This document shows, one piece after another, positions 1-11,885 of a stretch of DNA of 64,000 nucleotides. The stretch lies in the NCBI GenBank assembly GCA_035048485.1, contig CM068585.1, positions 57,948,637 through 58,012,636 of the forward strand, read 5' to 3'. Numbering within the stretch: position 1 is the stretch's first letter; every line of letters starts with the position of its first letter. This DNA comes from Pteria penguin. Taxonomy: Eukaryota; Mollusca; Bivalvia; Pterioida; Pteriidae. The notes beneath the pieces are model-generated. The model worked only from the letters and a program-made list of their open reading frames with translations. It was not told the origin of the DNA and did no database searches. The position numbers were made by a program, and so were the translations under genes.

Positions 1-149
1 TGGAAATGGATGCCATGGAGAAATAAAAAGCTCCTTTCAACTTATCACGTCTCGCTATAGGACCATCTGAATTTTCTTAACTCATTGTCATGTTCAGTGG
101 AATATGTATAAACGTGGTTACAATGAATGTTATATATGCTATCATATTT

Positions 150-741
150 TGCTATGATATCCTGGCCGACATATTTTTGTACTCTTACGAAGGAAAATTC
201 ATACAGTCTCTGCTCTCTAAAGGCAATAAACAATTAGCATCTGGGTTCAACTTTTCATACAGATACATCGATCGTTTTGTCAATTAACAACCCTGTATTA
301 AAGGATCACCTCAACATCATATATCCCAAGGAACTCGAGATAAAAGATACAACAGAGAGTGCATCTTCTGCTTCATACCTCGATATACTCCTATCAATTA
401 GTGACGATGGTTCATTAGTAAACTCTCTCTATGACAAACGTGACGATTTCAATTTTATTATTACCAACTTCCCTTTTTTGAGTAGCAACATACCTTCCTC
501 TCCCGCATATGGCATATTCATTTCACAACTTATACGTTATGACAAGGCATGCTCTAAATACGAAAATTTTGTCCTGAGAGTGAGGCTTCTTGCAACGAAA
601 CTACTCTCACAAGGATATATTGAGGAACTTTTTAAATTGTCACTGAGAAATTTCTATGGTCGATATAGGGATCTAGTGCAATTTCAGATTTCTCTTTCAA
701 GAATGTTAACCTACATTTTGGGACCTGACCATACAAAATAA
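150..741 (+). pseudogene. Reverse transcriptase fragment (family 2), 3' half
   Basis: Translation shows the middle and end of an RT: LADIFLYSYE, then RYID, then ELEIKDTTES, SASYLDI, LYDKRDDFNF, NFPFLSSNIPSSPAYG and a basic C-terminal part ending NFYGRYRDLV. The same block order recurs at 9970-10881. The catalytic Y-I-D-D is broken: two bases are missing after the first Asp near 272 compared with the sister copy at 5205, which shifts the frame so the open frame resumes near 277. The N-terminal half with the MGTNCAP motif is absent or unrecognisable. Dead fragment of a retroelement; I assign it tentatively to Penelope-like RTs because the motif order differs from LTR, L1 and CR1 enzymes. Confidence 0.8.
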
Positions 742-835
742 TCATCTTAACTTTCTGTTATTAATTTATATATTTTCTTGTCTCCTTCGCGTTGTTGCAT
801 GTATATTTATTTATTTACCTCATTAACTTGAAAGG

Positions 836-1060
836 TTGTTGTATGCAAGCAGGGGACGCTTACTCCTCCCGGGCATCTGGCCTCACCTCTATTTTATTGG
901 GGTTCGTATTTGTCTGAATATGATACTATACAAAATATTGTCCTGTTTTTCCATTGACTATGCGATATGGTATACCCTTCAATACTTATTCGGTTTTTAC
1001 TTACTACCACAGGAAAAATGGACTGAAATGACGAAGATTAAACATGTCATATAACAGTTT
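836..1060 (+). repeat. Relict 3' flank of the RT family
   Basis: The block beginning 'gcaagcaggggacgctta' and a second block 'ccattgactatgcgatat' followed by 'cggtttttactta' lie just downstream of the RT fragment. The second block has a diverged copy on the other strand at 6461-6545, and the first resembles 58081-58110. The open frame of 72 codons here is probably incidental. Inferred to be 3' untranslated sequence of the retroelement. Confidence 0.4.
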
Positions 1061-1507
1061 CAGCAACAGTAAAACTCGTGGAACTTTGACTTCATGCGAA
1101 TTGTTTCGTATTCTTCGATACTAATTATTATACTCAGGACATGCAGCTTATATCGGTAAATGAAAGAACCGTTCTCTGGAGAAGTTGCAGCATATCAGAT
1201 CAGCGATATGTAGACACCGTAGTTACGTTAGAATATTAATACACTTAAATAGAAAGTGCTATGTTAGAGAAAGCAAAAAGGCATCTGACTCTGTCATATG
1301 ACAAAAGCATCACAGACAAAAAATCATGCAAACAATATAGAAAGACATCGGAAAAAATTCAGTTGTAATACAGTAAAAGCATCGACTTAAATAGGTCAAT
1401 TGAAATAATGCTAATTATTCAGTTAGTGTGGTTAATCGGTTTGCAGGCCCACCTTCACACTTACAACTACGACAGAACAATTAAAGGACATACATTTAAA
1501 TGATACT

Positions 1508-1704
<197 letters not shown>

Positions 1705-2043
1705 TATATATAGAGAGAGAGAGATCGAGATCAAAAACCATCAGGCCACCCAATCTGAGAGGACCTAAACATACTCACAAGTAAAGTATGATAGATACAA
1801 ATTACTATTTAAAACATAAAAATGACGTCAATTGCAGCTTACCATGCTCTGTTTACTGAAAGCGAGATAAAGCCCTTCTTCCATCGGAGGGCAAGACTCG
1901 GGACCTTATCTCCTCTTAGAAAGCTTAAATAAGGTCCGGCATAGAGTCTCCACCGCCCCGTTAGTCAGAGTGTAAAGACCTGTAGATAGGTCCAGTAAAA
2001 GCATAACATGATTTTAATATCATACTGTCGATGTGGAAGATGT

Positions 2044-2457
2044 CGCTTTCAGACTGGCAGAGCACAGGTTATCATGTTGATGTCGCATATATTTTTATAC
2101 CATTATGTGTTTTACAATACCTTACGTGTTTATATGTTTATGACCTCTCAATATGCGATACCTGTTGACCCTTGTTCTTTACATGGAGGATTATTTATAA
2201 ATTTTTAAATGTACGTCCTTTGATTGTTCTGCTGTTACGGTGAGTGGGAAGGTGGGCCCGTAAGCCGGTTAACCACACCATTTGTTTGGCTTTTGTCAAA
2301 TTAAATGACCGTCCTAAGTCGGTATCGTAATTGCACTACAATCAAATATTTTTGTAATGTGTTATATGTTCTAGTATATTATTTATATTCATGTATTGTA
2401 TAGCTCCATGGTGACTTCTGCCACATAACTGAGCCAGTAACTCCTCTTTTTTCTTGA
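2044..2457 (+). mobile_element. Nested 3'-end copy of the RT family, opposite orientation
   Basis: This 414 bp block is the reverse complement of parts of 22049-22646 and 62593-63036, running from 'cgctttcagactgg' to the conserved terminus 'aactcctcttttttct'. It interrupts the minus-strand RT pseudogene: on both sides the host sequence reads continuously when aligned with the copy at 15.3 kb. It is a 5'-truncated copy. No clear target-site duplication is visible here. Confidence 0.8.
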
Positions 2458-3085
2458 CTATTTAACATCAGGTGTTTTTGGAGTTTTTGACCATTATAAA
2501 TTTGTATACAAGATCACCATAGAAATATTCACGGTAGATTTCTTCGGACACATAATTTTTAAAAAGTAATATTTCCAAGTTTGATAAAGCAGTGAATAAG
2601 ATCAATATAATTTTCCGAAAGTTTTTGGTAGGGAAGCCTAGCAAAACTGCCATCTAACCATGGACAATGAACAATAGGAAATTCGAAGTCTTCAAGTTTA
2701 TCGACAATACAAGTGTGTATATAGTTTTTATTATTAATCTTTACACTGAGGAACTTTATTAGATTTGATGGTTTATATGAAGGTCCAAAAGATGGATATT
2801 TGTAATGTACTTTTCGTGTTAATTTTTTAAATGTAACTTTTTTCACTGCAACTAATAGATCTTTTAATGTAATTTTTCATTCTTGGTTTCAAACTCCCAG
2901 TTATCGATGGTAAGTACATTTATCTCATCTACATATCAAGATGTGTTGTTCAACATCTCAAAACTTTTATAACGTTAAGAGTTCTTTAATTGTATCTTGA
3001 GGCCATCTCATAACAATACAAAACAAAATCTGCCATAAAAAGGGCACAATTGGTGTCCGTAGGAATTCCTACTATCTACAGTGAG

Positions 3086-3504
3086 GTGCAGTCCTAACAT
3101 AACATTGTGTTAACGTCGCGTTAACGTGAAGTTTGCTTTTTTTCGTGCGCTCAGGACTGCTGAGCGCACGCGTTTGCGTTAACGCAGATTTCCATGTGAA
3201 CTTAATTTCGAGACCGCGTGAACGCGCTTGACCGCCGCGTTAACGCGCTTGACTGCCGCGTGAACGTGTTTGACAGCCACGTTCGCTTGCGTACAACTTT
3301 AAACTTGTATTAACATGTTCGTATAGAAGTTTTTGAAGGAGAATCGATATATACATTGTATATTCAAATATAAAAAAACATATTAATGTGGAAGTAAAAT
3401 GTTTAGAATTAAAAAAAAACCTTCCAAGTTAAGGAATGAATTTTAAATATATTGAACGCAATTTCCGAACATCGACTTGAATGAAATTTATTCTTCTTTT
3501 AGGA

Positions 3505-3588
<84 letters not shown>

Positions 3589-4198
3589 AATAAAAATTAA
3601 TAAAAATAATAATATTGATGATAATTATTATTTTCATATATTATAGAAAATAGCTTGATTAAAAAAAATAATAATGAATACCTAAATAAGAAATACATAT
3701 AAATATATGAATAAATTCGTTATAAATGAATAACCAAATGAGAAATAAAAACATAAATAAACTAATTAAAAATAAGTAAATAAATGAAATTAGAATCTGA
3801 TAATGCTAGTATAAACTGATGAATTTTTTTTCATAAATACCTTATTGCAGGTCTACGTGATAATTTCCTTTGTTGTATTACATATAAAATCCTTAATGTA
3901 GGGTTTCATTTTAACATTACATTTAATACACGTTTTTATGGCGACATTCGCAGTAATTTAATTAGATCCATTTAATTTTCTCCATCCCTATTGCATAGAG
4001 AATTACAAATATACATGTAGACATGTGAACGTGCGACTGGACCGAGCGCACGCGGGAATAAATCGCGTTAACGCGAATTACCTCCCGCGTTAACGCGAGG
4101 AGCGCACGCGCGTCCGGTCGAGCAGTCCTAGCACGTGTGCTAAAGCAGTCCTCATGACCGCTTTTTGCGTTAATGTGCATGTTATGTTAGGACTGCAC
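3086..4198. mobile_element. 1.1 kb TIR element with GC-rich palindromic ends
   Basis: Ends are perfect 20-base inverted repeats (3086-3105 and 4179-4198) beginning GTGCAGTCCTAACAT. It lies inside the RT pseudogene, whose reading frame resumes on each side, so the borders are well defined. Each end carries a GC-rich zone: GTTAAC palindromes at 3109, 3120, 3178 and 3239 on the left and 4067 and 4089 on the right, often extended to GCGTTAACGCG. Both ends also carry further inward copies of AGGACTGC and GAGCGCACGCG. The centre is AT-rich with no coding frame and holds a trinucleotide microsatellite. Host bases next to the ends (ATCTACAG / ATCTGTAT) could be a decayed 8-base duplication, which would suit hAT-type elements. 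Non-autonomous; superfamily unassigned. Confidence 0.85.
3507..3590. repeat. (CTA)n(ATA)n microsatellite
   Basis: A run of about 13 CTA units passes directly into about 14 ATA units, inside the AT-rich core of the TIR element at 3086-4198. Confidence 0.95.
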
Positions 4199-4563
4199 CC
4201 ATCTGTATACATTTTGTCGTTAAATTTCACATAATAATTGTCCATAAGAAAAGTAATGGCCCATTGCAACTCCAATATTTGTAAGATTAAATTGTTTATT
4301 AGGAAATAATACTGCGGGAGTAGTCTTTATCTATACAAATATAATTAATCTTCCGACCCAAGCTAAATTTCTTTAAGCATAAAACTGGGTCATTATTTAC
4401 TTCAGTTTAGCTTTGTTCATAACTACTTGTATATTCGAAATTATATCATTTGCTTCATATTTAGCACGTCTTCCGAAACTTCTCGTTGAAAGAATATGAA
4501 AACAACAGATACACATCAACGAAAAAAAAAACTCCGAGAAGACAATGTCCTATCCCATTTTTC

Positions 4564-4567
<4 letters not shown>

Positions 4568-4624
<57 letters not shown>
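4568..4624. repeat. (CT)n microsatellite
   Basis: About 28 uninterrupted CT units. From here to about 5100 nothing else is recognisable; the Ser-Leu frame is a by-product of the repeat. Confidence 0.95.
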
Positions 4625-4626
<2 letters not shown>

Positions 4627-5101
4627 CCTACTATAATTGTTACTATTTATATATACTTTTTATGTGTTTATTTTAGTTTACTTATTTATTAATTTTTTTT
4701 TTATTTTATTTGAATCCTGGACGGATGTGCATATCACTGAGATCGAATCTAGTGGTATTTGTGCTAATGAAGGAGTAGTGTGGATCTTAATTCCCGATTT
4801 GAAAAAATTAATTCGACATGGAAATAATATTTCAGTATAAAGCGCATTTATCGGTTGTAATCTCAAAATTGACGGTATCTTCCCTCATACACAAAACATG
4901 CCCGCCTCACAGACTCCAAGTTTTGAAACTGTTTATCTGGTACCAGGTGTTTTGACGAAATTTTTTATTTTATTTTTATGTTCTATATATGTAAATCGTA
5001 AAATGAGCAAAACTAAGTTTTAAGTGACGTGTGAATTATTATCCGTACTATAAAATGAATTCTTGCGTATTAGGACTAAATATTATGTCCATTAACTCGC
5101 T

Positions 5102-5300
5102 AGTCCTGGCCGATATTTCCCTTTTTTTATTCACACGATGCCATAGTCTCTGCACTCCAAAGGCAATAAACAATTAACATCTCGGTTCAACTTTACATAC
5201 TGATACATCGATGACGTTTTGTCAATTAACAACCCTGTATTTAAAGAACACCTTGACATCATACATCCAGAGGAACTCGAGATAATAGACGATATAAACT
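5102..5300 (+). pseudogene. Short reverse transcriptase fragment
   Basis: The DNA matches 150-345 closely ('ggcaataaacaatt', 'gatacatcgatgacgttt', 'gtcaattaacaaccctgt', 'gaactcgagataa'), so it is the Y-I-D-D region of the same RT. Here the second Asp codon GAC is present, but the surrounding frame is shifted and no long frame survives. Flanks are unrelated AT-rich DNA. Confidence 0.7.
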
Positions 5301-5934
5301 AACCATCTTGAACTTTTGGCTACTTCATTTGAGGTCATATATACAAACAGAGACATAAACTTTAGTTCATAAGCAATATATATATTTACTTAATCATAAC
5401 AAAAACATAAGCTTCTAACATTTAAAAGGAGATTTAATACTCTACTTTAATTACAAATATATGAATAAAACATTTGATAATCAAAATAAAGAGAGGTATA
5501 TAAATATATGTTTATCATTTAATATTTCATAAATATAAAAGTCTACAAATTTATTGATTATAAAGTCCAAAGTCATTTTTTTAATTATTTGATAGTTTGT
5601 TTCGTAAGATATTATGTTGTCCTCTGTGCTTTTACTGTTATAATGTTTATGTGCATGTTCTTGGGAGATTTGTGTTATACAGCTTGGTCAGATGTATTCT
5701 GTTTCTCTTTGCCATAGAAGTTCATGTAAAGTCGAATTTATAGTTCTTATGATCTCATCTTTTGTATTTGATAGAGTTATAAATAGATGTTTAAAGTGTA
5801 AGATCAAGATTGTTTTAATTAGAGTTAATCTTCCAAAATGGGTTCCGTTAGCACCATTGTTTTATGATTGTTTTAATTTTAACTTTTTTTATTTATTTAT
5901 TATTTTTTTTTTTTTTTTTTTTTTTGGTCATAAT
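5301..5934. other. No gene recognised; AT-rich with a poly(T) run
   Basis: No convincing coding frame on either strand. A run of about 22 T lies at 5904-5925. Confidence 0.6.
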
Positions 5935-6290
5935 TTATAAATTGTGTTCTTGTTAAATCTATATCATACTCATCATCCAAGAAGTTAAAATTTAGGATAT
6001 AGTATATCATTAGTGTATTGTTTACTACCGATCAAAACAATTTGAGTTTTATTAACATTCATTTTCAGATCACAATTTCATAAAAGTTTTGTAATATTTT
6101 TGTAGCCTCTGTCAAAAACATTTCAGACCCATCAAGGATTGGGATAGTTTCATTGGCGTAAAAAGTAATTCCATATTTTGATTTGTTAATAACTATCCCT
6201 TTAAGCCTCTCATTATACCTTATTTGCAAAGAATGTATTTCAGCACATAACAAAAACAGCCCCTCTTAAGTATAAAAAGGTAACAAAACC
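5935..6290 (-). pseudogene. L1/Tx1-like LINE reverse transcriptase fragment
   Basis: The minus-strand translation reads LLCAEIHSLQIRYNERLKG, then GITFYANETIPILDGSE, then LTEATKILQNFYE and, after a frame change, DLKMNVNKTQIVLIGS. This matches the catalytic and following segment of the L1/Tx1-like RT at 47.9-48.7 kb (there LLCAEILALLI..YADDTSLTLDG). The catalytic Y-A-D-D has become Y-A-N-E, so even apart from truncation it could not work. It is isolated, with no endonuclease part nearby. Confidence 0.75.
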
Positions 6291-6460
6291 CAAATTGTAT
6301 AACTGCAGAAGAAGTATTTTATTGAAATACAGATATCCATTTTCTAACGGAAGGTCCAAGTTTAAATAAATTTTTAAAAAGGGTCAACGTTTCATGAATA
6401 AAGCTACACGATAATGAGGCTGAAACTCTTTCCTTAAAAACACGTGAGATACACTTTTTA

Positions 6461-6545
6461 GATAACTTTAAGTAAAAAACGAAAAAGTACCGAAGGGTAA
6501 ACCATATCTCATAGTCCATGGAATAAAAGGGCATACTAATTTATT
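6461..6545 (-). repeat. Diverged copy of the block at 946-1010
   Basis: The reverse complement contains 'ccatggactatgagatat', 'ggtttacccttcggtact' and 'ttttttactta', paralleling 'ccattgactatgcgatat', 'ggtatacccttcaatact' and 'ggtttttactta' at 948-1005. Probably retroelement 3' sequence. Confidence 0.5.
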
Positions 6546-9060
6546 TGTATCACAATATATCAAAGAATAAATAAGTTACAAAGTACACTTTATAATTAAC
6601 AAACTATGAAAATTTCACCGTTTTATCTCTCACCGCATTTTACAAGATATGAGGATTTGAAAATGGACAATATCGCATTTTCAAAATGCACGACCTTGCA
6701 ATTTCATCTGTATAACTGTAAAAGCTAAAAACGTTTTTAACTAAATCTTTTTGACTCTCTTTTTAAAAATGTGGAAAAAAAATATCAAATACCTTTTAAT
6801 TTATGGCAGTATAGATTAATTTTTTCATATAAATCTACTATATGTATTACATTCAATATAAGAAAACATTAAAACTTTAATGCCTTGAAAGATGACAAAA
6901 GGTACGATATGAAGGGTGATATTTTCTGTGTCAAACAGCTGATTGAGTTGATATTACGTAATAATTGAGCCGCACAAGTGACAGGTGATCGCCTTAGACG
7001 ACGTTACCAGCGTAATGCTCTCGATATATTGAAAATGTTGCAACTTGATTAGGAAGTCAACTATTAAGGATATTATAGAATTCGTTTTGGGACTGATCGT
7101 CTAATTGCACATGACGAAGAGTCATCGCTTTCGCTGGTGTTTTCATGCAAGCTGTACTGAAAAAACACATGTTTTCTAGTGTCAATTACAGATATATCGG
7201 GGGAATATTAAAATTAAAATTATTTTTACAAAGTCTTCAACACATAATTATTCAAATGACACAGAAACCTTTCATTTTCCGTGAATATTAGGTCAGTCAC
7301 GCGATTGGCGTTTCGCAGTACCTTAACATAACTTGTTATATCCTTGTTATATTTGTAGAGGCGCCCCCCCCCCCCTTTCTTCTTTTTTTGTCACAAGTAT
7401 GAGTACATCTTCAGATTTTGGCACCTAAAATTACGGAGTATTTTGGCTAATATTTGACTTTAACACGTGCTACCTTTTGGAAATTATGGATTCGCCACTG
7501 ATATAAATACCAGAATTAACAAGAGAAGATTAAAACCAAATCATTTAAATTAAAACATGCTCTTAGTCTTATCTCTTTTGCTTAAACAAAAAAAAATCTT
7601 CCTTAAATAGGTTATCACCCCACCCCCTTTCCCACCTTCGTGTCGCAACTCTAGATCTTCTTTTTATTCAAAATTAATTTGCAATATAAACACATTATAC
7701 ATATCACTATAACCTGGATCAGGATCAACATAATTATAACTATATTATAGATCACAGAATTATATATATTATCATACACATGCTTATATAAAATACATCG
7801 ACACATATTATGCAAACCGCACATGTATAAATACATACATATATCGACGAACGAAAGCATATTCATGTACATACATAACAAACAATTCACGTTTACAAAT
7901 ATGTATATAATTCTAAAAGCTTACAAATTCTCGATGATTTTATTTATAACATTCATAACACAATTTGGTTTGCAAATTATATTGTATCTAAGACTTAGAG
8001 CGCTTTTCAATACTCTATATCTATCTGCAATTAAAATGTAATTCTGAAACAGGGGTCAATATAAACCAAATGATAAAATGATGTCTTATTTTATCGCTCA
8101 ATATACAATTCGTGGTATTTATCACATTGAAATGTCTATTTCTGTATATAATTATATACATGTACGTGGAAGTCGCCGAGTCAGAGTGCATTCGTGTAAA
8201 ATCGTACAGTGTCAATAAAAGAGCTACAAAACTACAATAAACTATATGAAATCGTCAAATGTTTAATCAATTTGAGTAGCAATAATTATCAATTCGAATG
8301 TAAAAATTTTTCATGGTTAGTGTTAGCCTAACCGACGCGGCCACACCGTACTAATAATTTATGTATTATGAATGATGAAATGAAGCTTTTGCTAAAAAAA
8401 AACTTAGTAAATAGATGCTACGGGGTAATTTTTCACAAATAGGATAATAATAATTACTTCTTTAGACACTATTTTGGTTATAAGTTCTCTTATTTGAGAA
8501 CTTTATAATGCACGATTGTTTATAATGTATATCGATGTAGTCAATGACTCGTTAAATCAATATGGTGGATCGTTCGTTTTGGCAGAGAGGGTGACGCTAT
8601 CTTTTTATTTTTGAATGGAGTATGGTCATTTCTAGGTATATTTTTATAAAATTTGTATCAATTGAATCGGGGGAAACATATTATCGCATGTTATGAGCCG
8701 ATAGAAATAAATTCAAAACTGAAAATTGTAGATTTAAAAAAATACAAAATTATATGCCCGCGTCACCCATTGTTTCGCTTTGGCGATCATCTGTTTACAA
8801 GTAATGCACGTATTTACCTAAAAAAGCTCACTTCATTCGATTAAATACACCCGTGAGCCCGGTCAGCGCCAGTGAACATATCGCTTTTATGCTCATTGAT
8901 TCTAAGCACGCCTTCAATTACAAGGCAAAATAAACATCTCGCTGTACCGCCACGCTATGGCTAGATTTTTAAATGATTTTAGCTATGTTCAAATTGCCGT
9001 AATTTTTTTTTTTATTTCTACTGCAAATGAGATGCAGTTTCAGAAGGAAACAAAATGAGT
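6546..9060. other. No gene recognised
   Basis: AT-rich sequence with short open frames only (up to 79 codons) that show no recognisable domain. A poly(C) run lies near 7362-7375 and a polypyrimidine stretch around 7376-7390. Confidence 0.55.
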
Positions 9061-9061
9061 A

Positions 9062-9138
9062 TTCTAATGTATTGTATAGCTCCATGGTGACTTCTGCCAC
9101 ATAACTGAGCCAGTAACTCCTCTTTTTTCTTTCTAATG
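9062..9138 (+). mobile_element. 61 bp solo 3'-terminal copy of the RT family with 8 bp target duplication
   Basis: Bases 9070-9130 are the last 61 bases of the RT family's 3' end ('attgtatagctccatggt' to 'aactcctcttttttct'), with nothing else of the element. They are flanked by identical TTCTAATG at 9062-9069 and 9131-9138. The duplication shows that this tiny piece was inserted as a unit, as expected for an extreme 5' truncation during target-primed reverse transcription. Confidence 0.85.
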
Positions 9139-9284
9139 ATATGATTTTGATATACATATTAAAAATATTTCTCGAAAAATTATTGATGTGAAAATTGCAA
9201 ACAACGCATTTTGATCAATTTTTACTTAGTTATTTGCGATGGGCCACACTATACATGAAACATAGCCAATGCTTTTTCTCATGA

Positions 9285-9962
9285 ATAATATTTTTGTGCA
9301 GTTTGATGGCAAGATATATCAACAAATAGTTGGGATCCCTATGGGTACTAACTGCGCGCCTCTAATAGCAGATTTATTTCTTTATTGTTATGAGAGGGAT
9401 TTTATGGTTTCTATTTAAGAAAAAAGAGGAGTTACCGGCTCAGTTATGTGGCAGAAGTCACCATGGAGCTATACAATCAAACGTTTCGACCTCATTGACA
9501 AATTCAATAATACTTGCAAATATCTAGATGACATTTTTGTTATCGACAACCCTGAATTCGAACAGTTTATATCAGAAATATATCCATCAGAGCTCATATT
9601 TAATAAAGATAATACTTGAGATAAATCTACACCTTTCTTAGATTTGAACATCAAAATTATCAACCACCTAATATATACTAATATTTATGATAAACGTGAG
9701 AATTTTGGATTTCCTCTTGTAAATTTTCCTTACTTGGATGGCGATGTCCCTCGACTCCCATCATATGGTATCTATATATCTCAAATATTTCGATTTGTCA
9801 GAGGCTGCACCGATGTTTTGGACTTTTATAAACGAAATTTACAGATTACTATTAAACTTTTAACTCAGGGTTACAGATATCACAAGCTTAGAAAAACATT
9901 CGGCAAATTCTTTAGATCTTATTCAGAAGTATCTAAATTTGGAAATACTCCAGAAGCGGAAT
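9285..9962 (+). pseudogene. Reverse transcriptase pseudogene (family 1) with nested 3'-end box
   Basis: The frame opens with MNNIFVQFDGKIYQQIVGIP, then MGTNCAPLIADLFLYCYERD, and stops at 9416 where a 59 bp box is inserted. It resumes at 9478 with FDLIDKFNNTCKYLDDIFVI and EFEQFISEIYPSEL. After an in-frame TGA at 9617-9619 it gives DKSTPFLDLNI, YDKRENFGFPLVNFPYLDG, VPRLPSYGIYISQIFRF and YRYHKLRKTFGKFFRSYSE, ending near 9962. Closest relative in the window is the minus-strand copy at 15.2-16.9 kb, which has a TGA at the same codon. The N-terminal third and 3' untranslated region are missing; it abuts the next RT copy at 9970. Confidence 0.85.
9419..9477 (-). mobile_element. Solo 3'-terminal box of the RT family inside an RT copy
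   Basis: A 59 bp piece from 'agaaaaaagaggag' to 'gagctatacaat' interrupts the RT frame between the codons for VSI and FDL. The intact counterpart (minus strand near 15918-15940) runs straight through this point. Same terminal segment as at 9070-9130; no clear duplication here. Confidence 0.85.
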
Positions 9963-9969
9963 AAATCAG

Positions 9970-10881
9970 ATGTGGATCCTCAAGAATTCTAAAGAACTTA
10001 TAGAGAATCTAAAATCTCCGAAATTAAATAATATTTTCAGCATCAAATCTTTTGACTTCTCCACGCTCTACACTACAATTCCGCATCAAAAGCTCAAAAA
10101 CAGACTTGCTACAATTATTCGAAATTCCTTTTTCCATAAAAATGGAAATCGTAGATATAACTATCTTGTCATTGAGCGGGAAGATACATATTTTGTAAAA
10201 GAACACTCTGATGCAAAACACAAGTATACCGAAGATCAAATCATCAAAATGCTGAAATTTTTAATATTTTTAATATTTTCGTGGTATTTGGGGGGAAAAT
10301 TTTTCAGCAAATCACTAGCATTCCCATGGGAACTAACTTCGTATGAGGCAGAATTTATTCAAAACATGCTCTCCACAGGCAGAAAAAGCCTTGCATCTCA
10401 GTTTAATTTTACGTATAGATATATAGACGACGTATCGTCACTCAATAATCCTAACTTTAAGGATTACATGCATGAAATCTATCCCCATGAACTTGAGATA
10501 AAAGAGACAACCGAGAGCAATAATTCCGCTTCGTATGTGGATATATTTTTAACTTTCGACAATAATGGTCCTGTGAACACCTCTCTGTATGACAAACGTG
10601 ACGATTTTAACTTCCAAATAACTAACTTTCCGTTTCTTTGCAGCAATATCCCGTCTTCCCCTGCCTATGGAGTTTTTATATCTCAGCTTATAAGGTACGC
10701 AAAAGCCTGTTCTCTATACGACGGTTTTATTCCAAGGGCCAAACGGTTGCTCATGCAGGGATATCTTAAAGAACGTCTGAAATCGTCACTGAGGAAGTTC
10801 GACGGTCGCTATGGGGATCTTGTACGAAAATATGATGTGCCTCTTTTTAGAATGATTGATAATATTCTGGAATGCGACTAA
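9970..10881 (+). pseudogene. Reverse transcriptase, long open but internally deleted (family 2)
   Basis: A single open frame of 303 codons carries SFDFSTLYTTIPHQKLKNRL (RT motif with the first catalytic Asp), then RYIDDV near residue 157, ELEIKETTES, SASYVDIFL, LYDKRDDFNFQITNFPFL, SNIPSSPAYGVFISQLIRY and SSLRKFDGRYGDLV. Where relatives read IPMGTNCAPLLADLF, this copy reads AFPWELTSYEAEF. About a dozen codons covering the core palm strand are lost and two frame changes happen to cancel, so the frame stays open although the enzyme must be dead. ATG at 9970 is simply the first in frame; the true N-terminus is missing. Confidence 0.8.
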
Positions 10882-10995
10882 ATTACCTATTCAGTGAACA
10901 CCAAATATGACTTTGTATACCAGTTTTGTACTTTCGTATGTACAATTAGGAAATCAAAACTTACACGATTTTGTATCTGTCCTTGGACTTTGAAA

Positions 10996-11054
10996 GAAAA
11001 AAGAGGAGTTACCGGCTCAGTTATGTGACAGAAGTCACCATGGAGCCATACAAT
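10996..11054 (-). mobile_element. Solo 3'-terminal box of the RT family
   Basis: Third isolated copy of the terminal segment ('aaaaaagaggagtt', 'ccggctcagttatgtg', 'gaagtcaccatgga'), about 115 bp past the end of the RT frame at 10881 but on the opposite strand, so it is a separate insertion and not that copy's own 3' end. Confidence 0.75.
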
Positions 11055-11185
11055 AATGATTAACGGTTTGGTACTTCTTCGATCGATATTGATCATAAAT
11101 AAAAAATACTCCACAAAAAAAATAGAGCTTTAATAGCCAATCATTAGTGTGACAACATACAATTATGTTGTTGTCCAGTTTGTCA

Positions 11186-11361
<176 letters not shown>

Positions 11362-11384
11362 GAAATTTGTATGATCAGATCCGA

Positions 11385-11885
11385 AATGTCGGTTAACATT
11401 CTTAAAAGGTTACATCGGATCCTATATCGACCATAGAACTTTTTCAGTGACAATTTGTAACGTACTGCAATATAATATGAGTAGGTTCGTGGCAAGAAGC
11501 GTCGCTCTCTTGACGAAACTCTGGTATTTAGAACTTGCCCTGAAATGAAGACGCCATAGACGCCGGGAGAGGAAGATACATCGGAAAAGGGAAGTAGGAA
11601 ATTATAGAATTGAAATCGTCTCGTTTGTTATAGTGAGAGGTTACTAAAAACCATCATCACTAATTGATAGGAGTATATCGAGGTATTACGCAGAGGATAC
11701 TCTTAGTCATATCTTTTATCTCGAGTTAGGGGATATGAGACGTTGATGTCATTTTCAAAAACAATTTGTTTTTCGAGAAAACGTCATCGATGTATCAGTA
11801 TGTTAAGTCGAGTCTGAATGCTTGTTGTTGTTTACTGCCTTTGAAGAACAGAGACCGTATTACTTCTGCTTCATTTAGACATGCC
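11385..11885 (-). pseudogene. Decayed reverse transcriptase relic (family 2)
   Basis: On the minus strand 11885-11640 contains pieces matching EAEFIQSLLSKGSKQ, LTYRYIDDVFS (both Asp codons kept), LEIKD and a decayed version of SASYLDI. After a deletion, 11460-11385 gives LSLKKFYGRYR and RMLTDI, the C-terminal motif. Frame changes and stops occur throughout. Its end abuts the microsatellite. Confidence 0.65.

Noticed and set aside
7651..8215. Cys/Tyr-rich and Ile-rich frames of 64-79 codons
   Set aside because: AT-driven composition, overlap each other on both strands, no domain or splice support.
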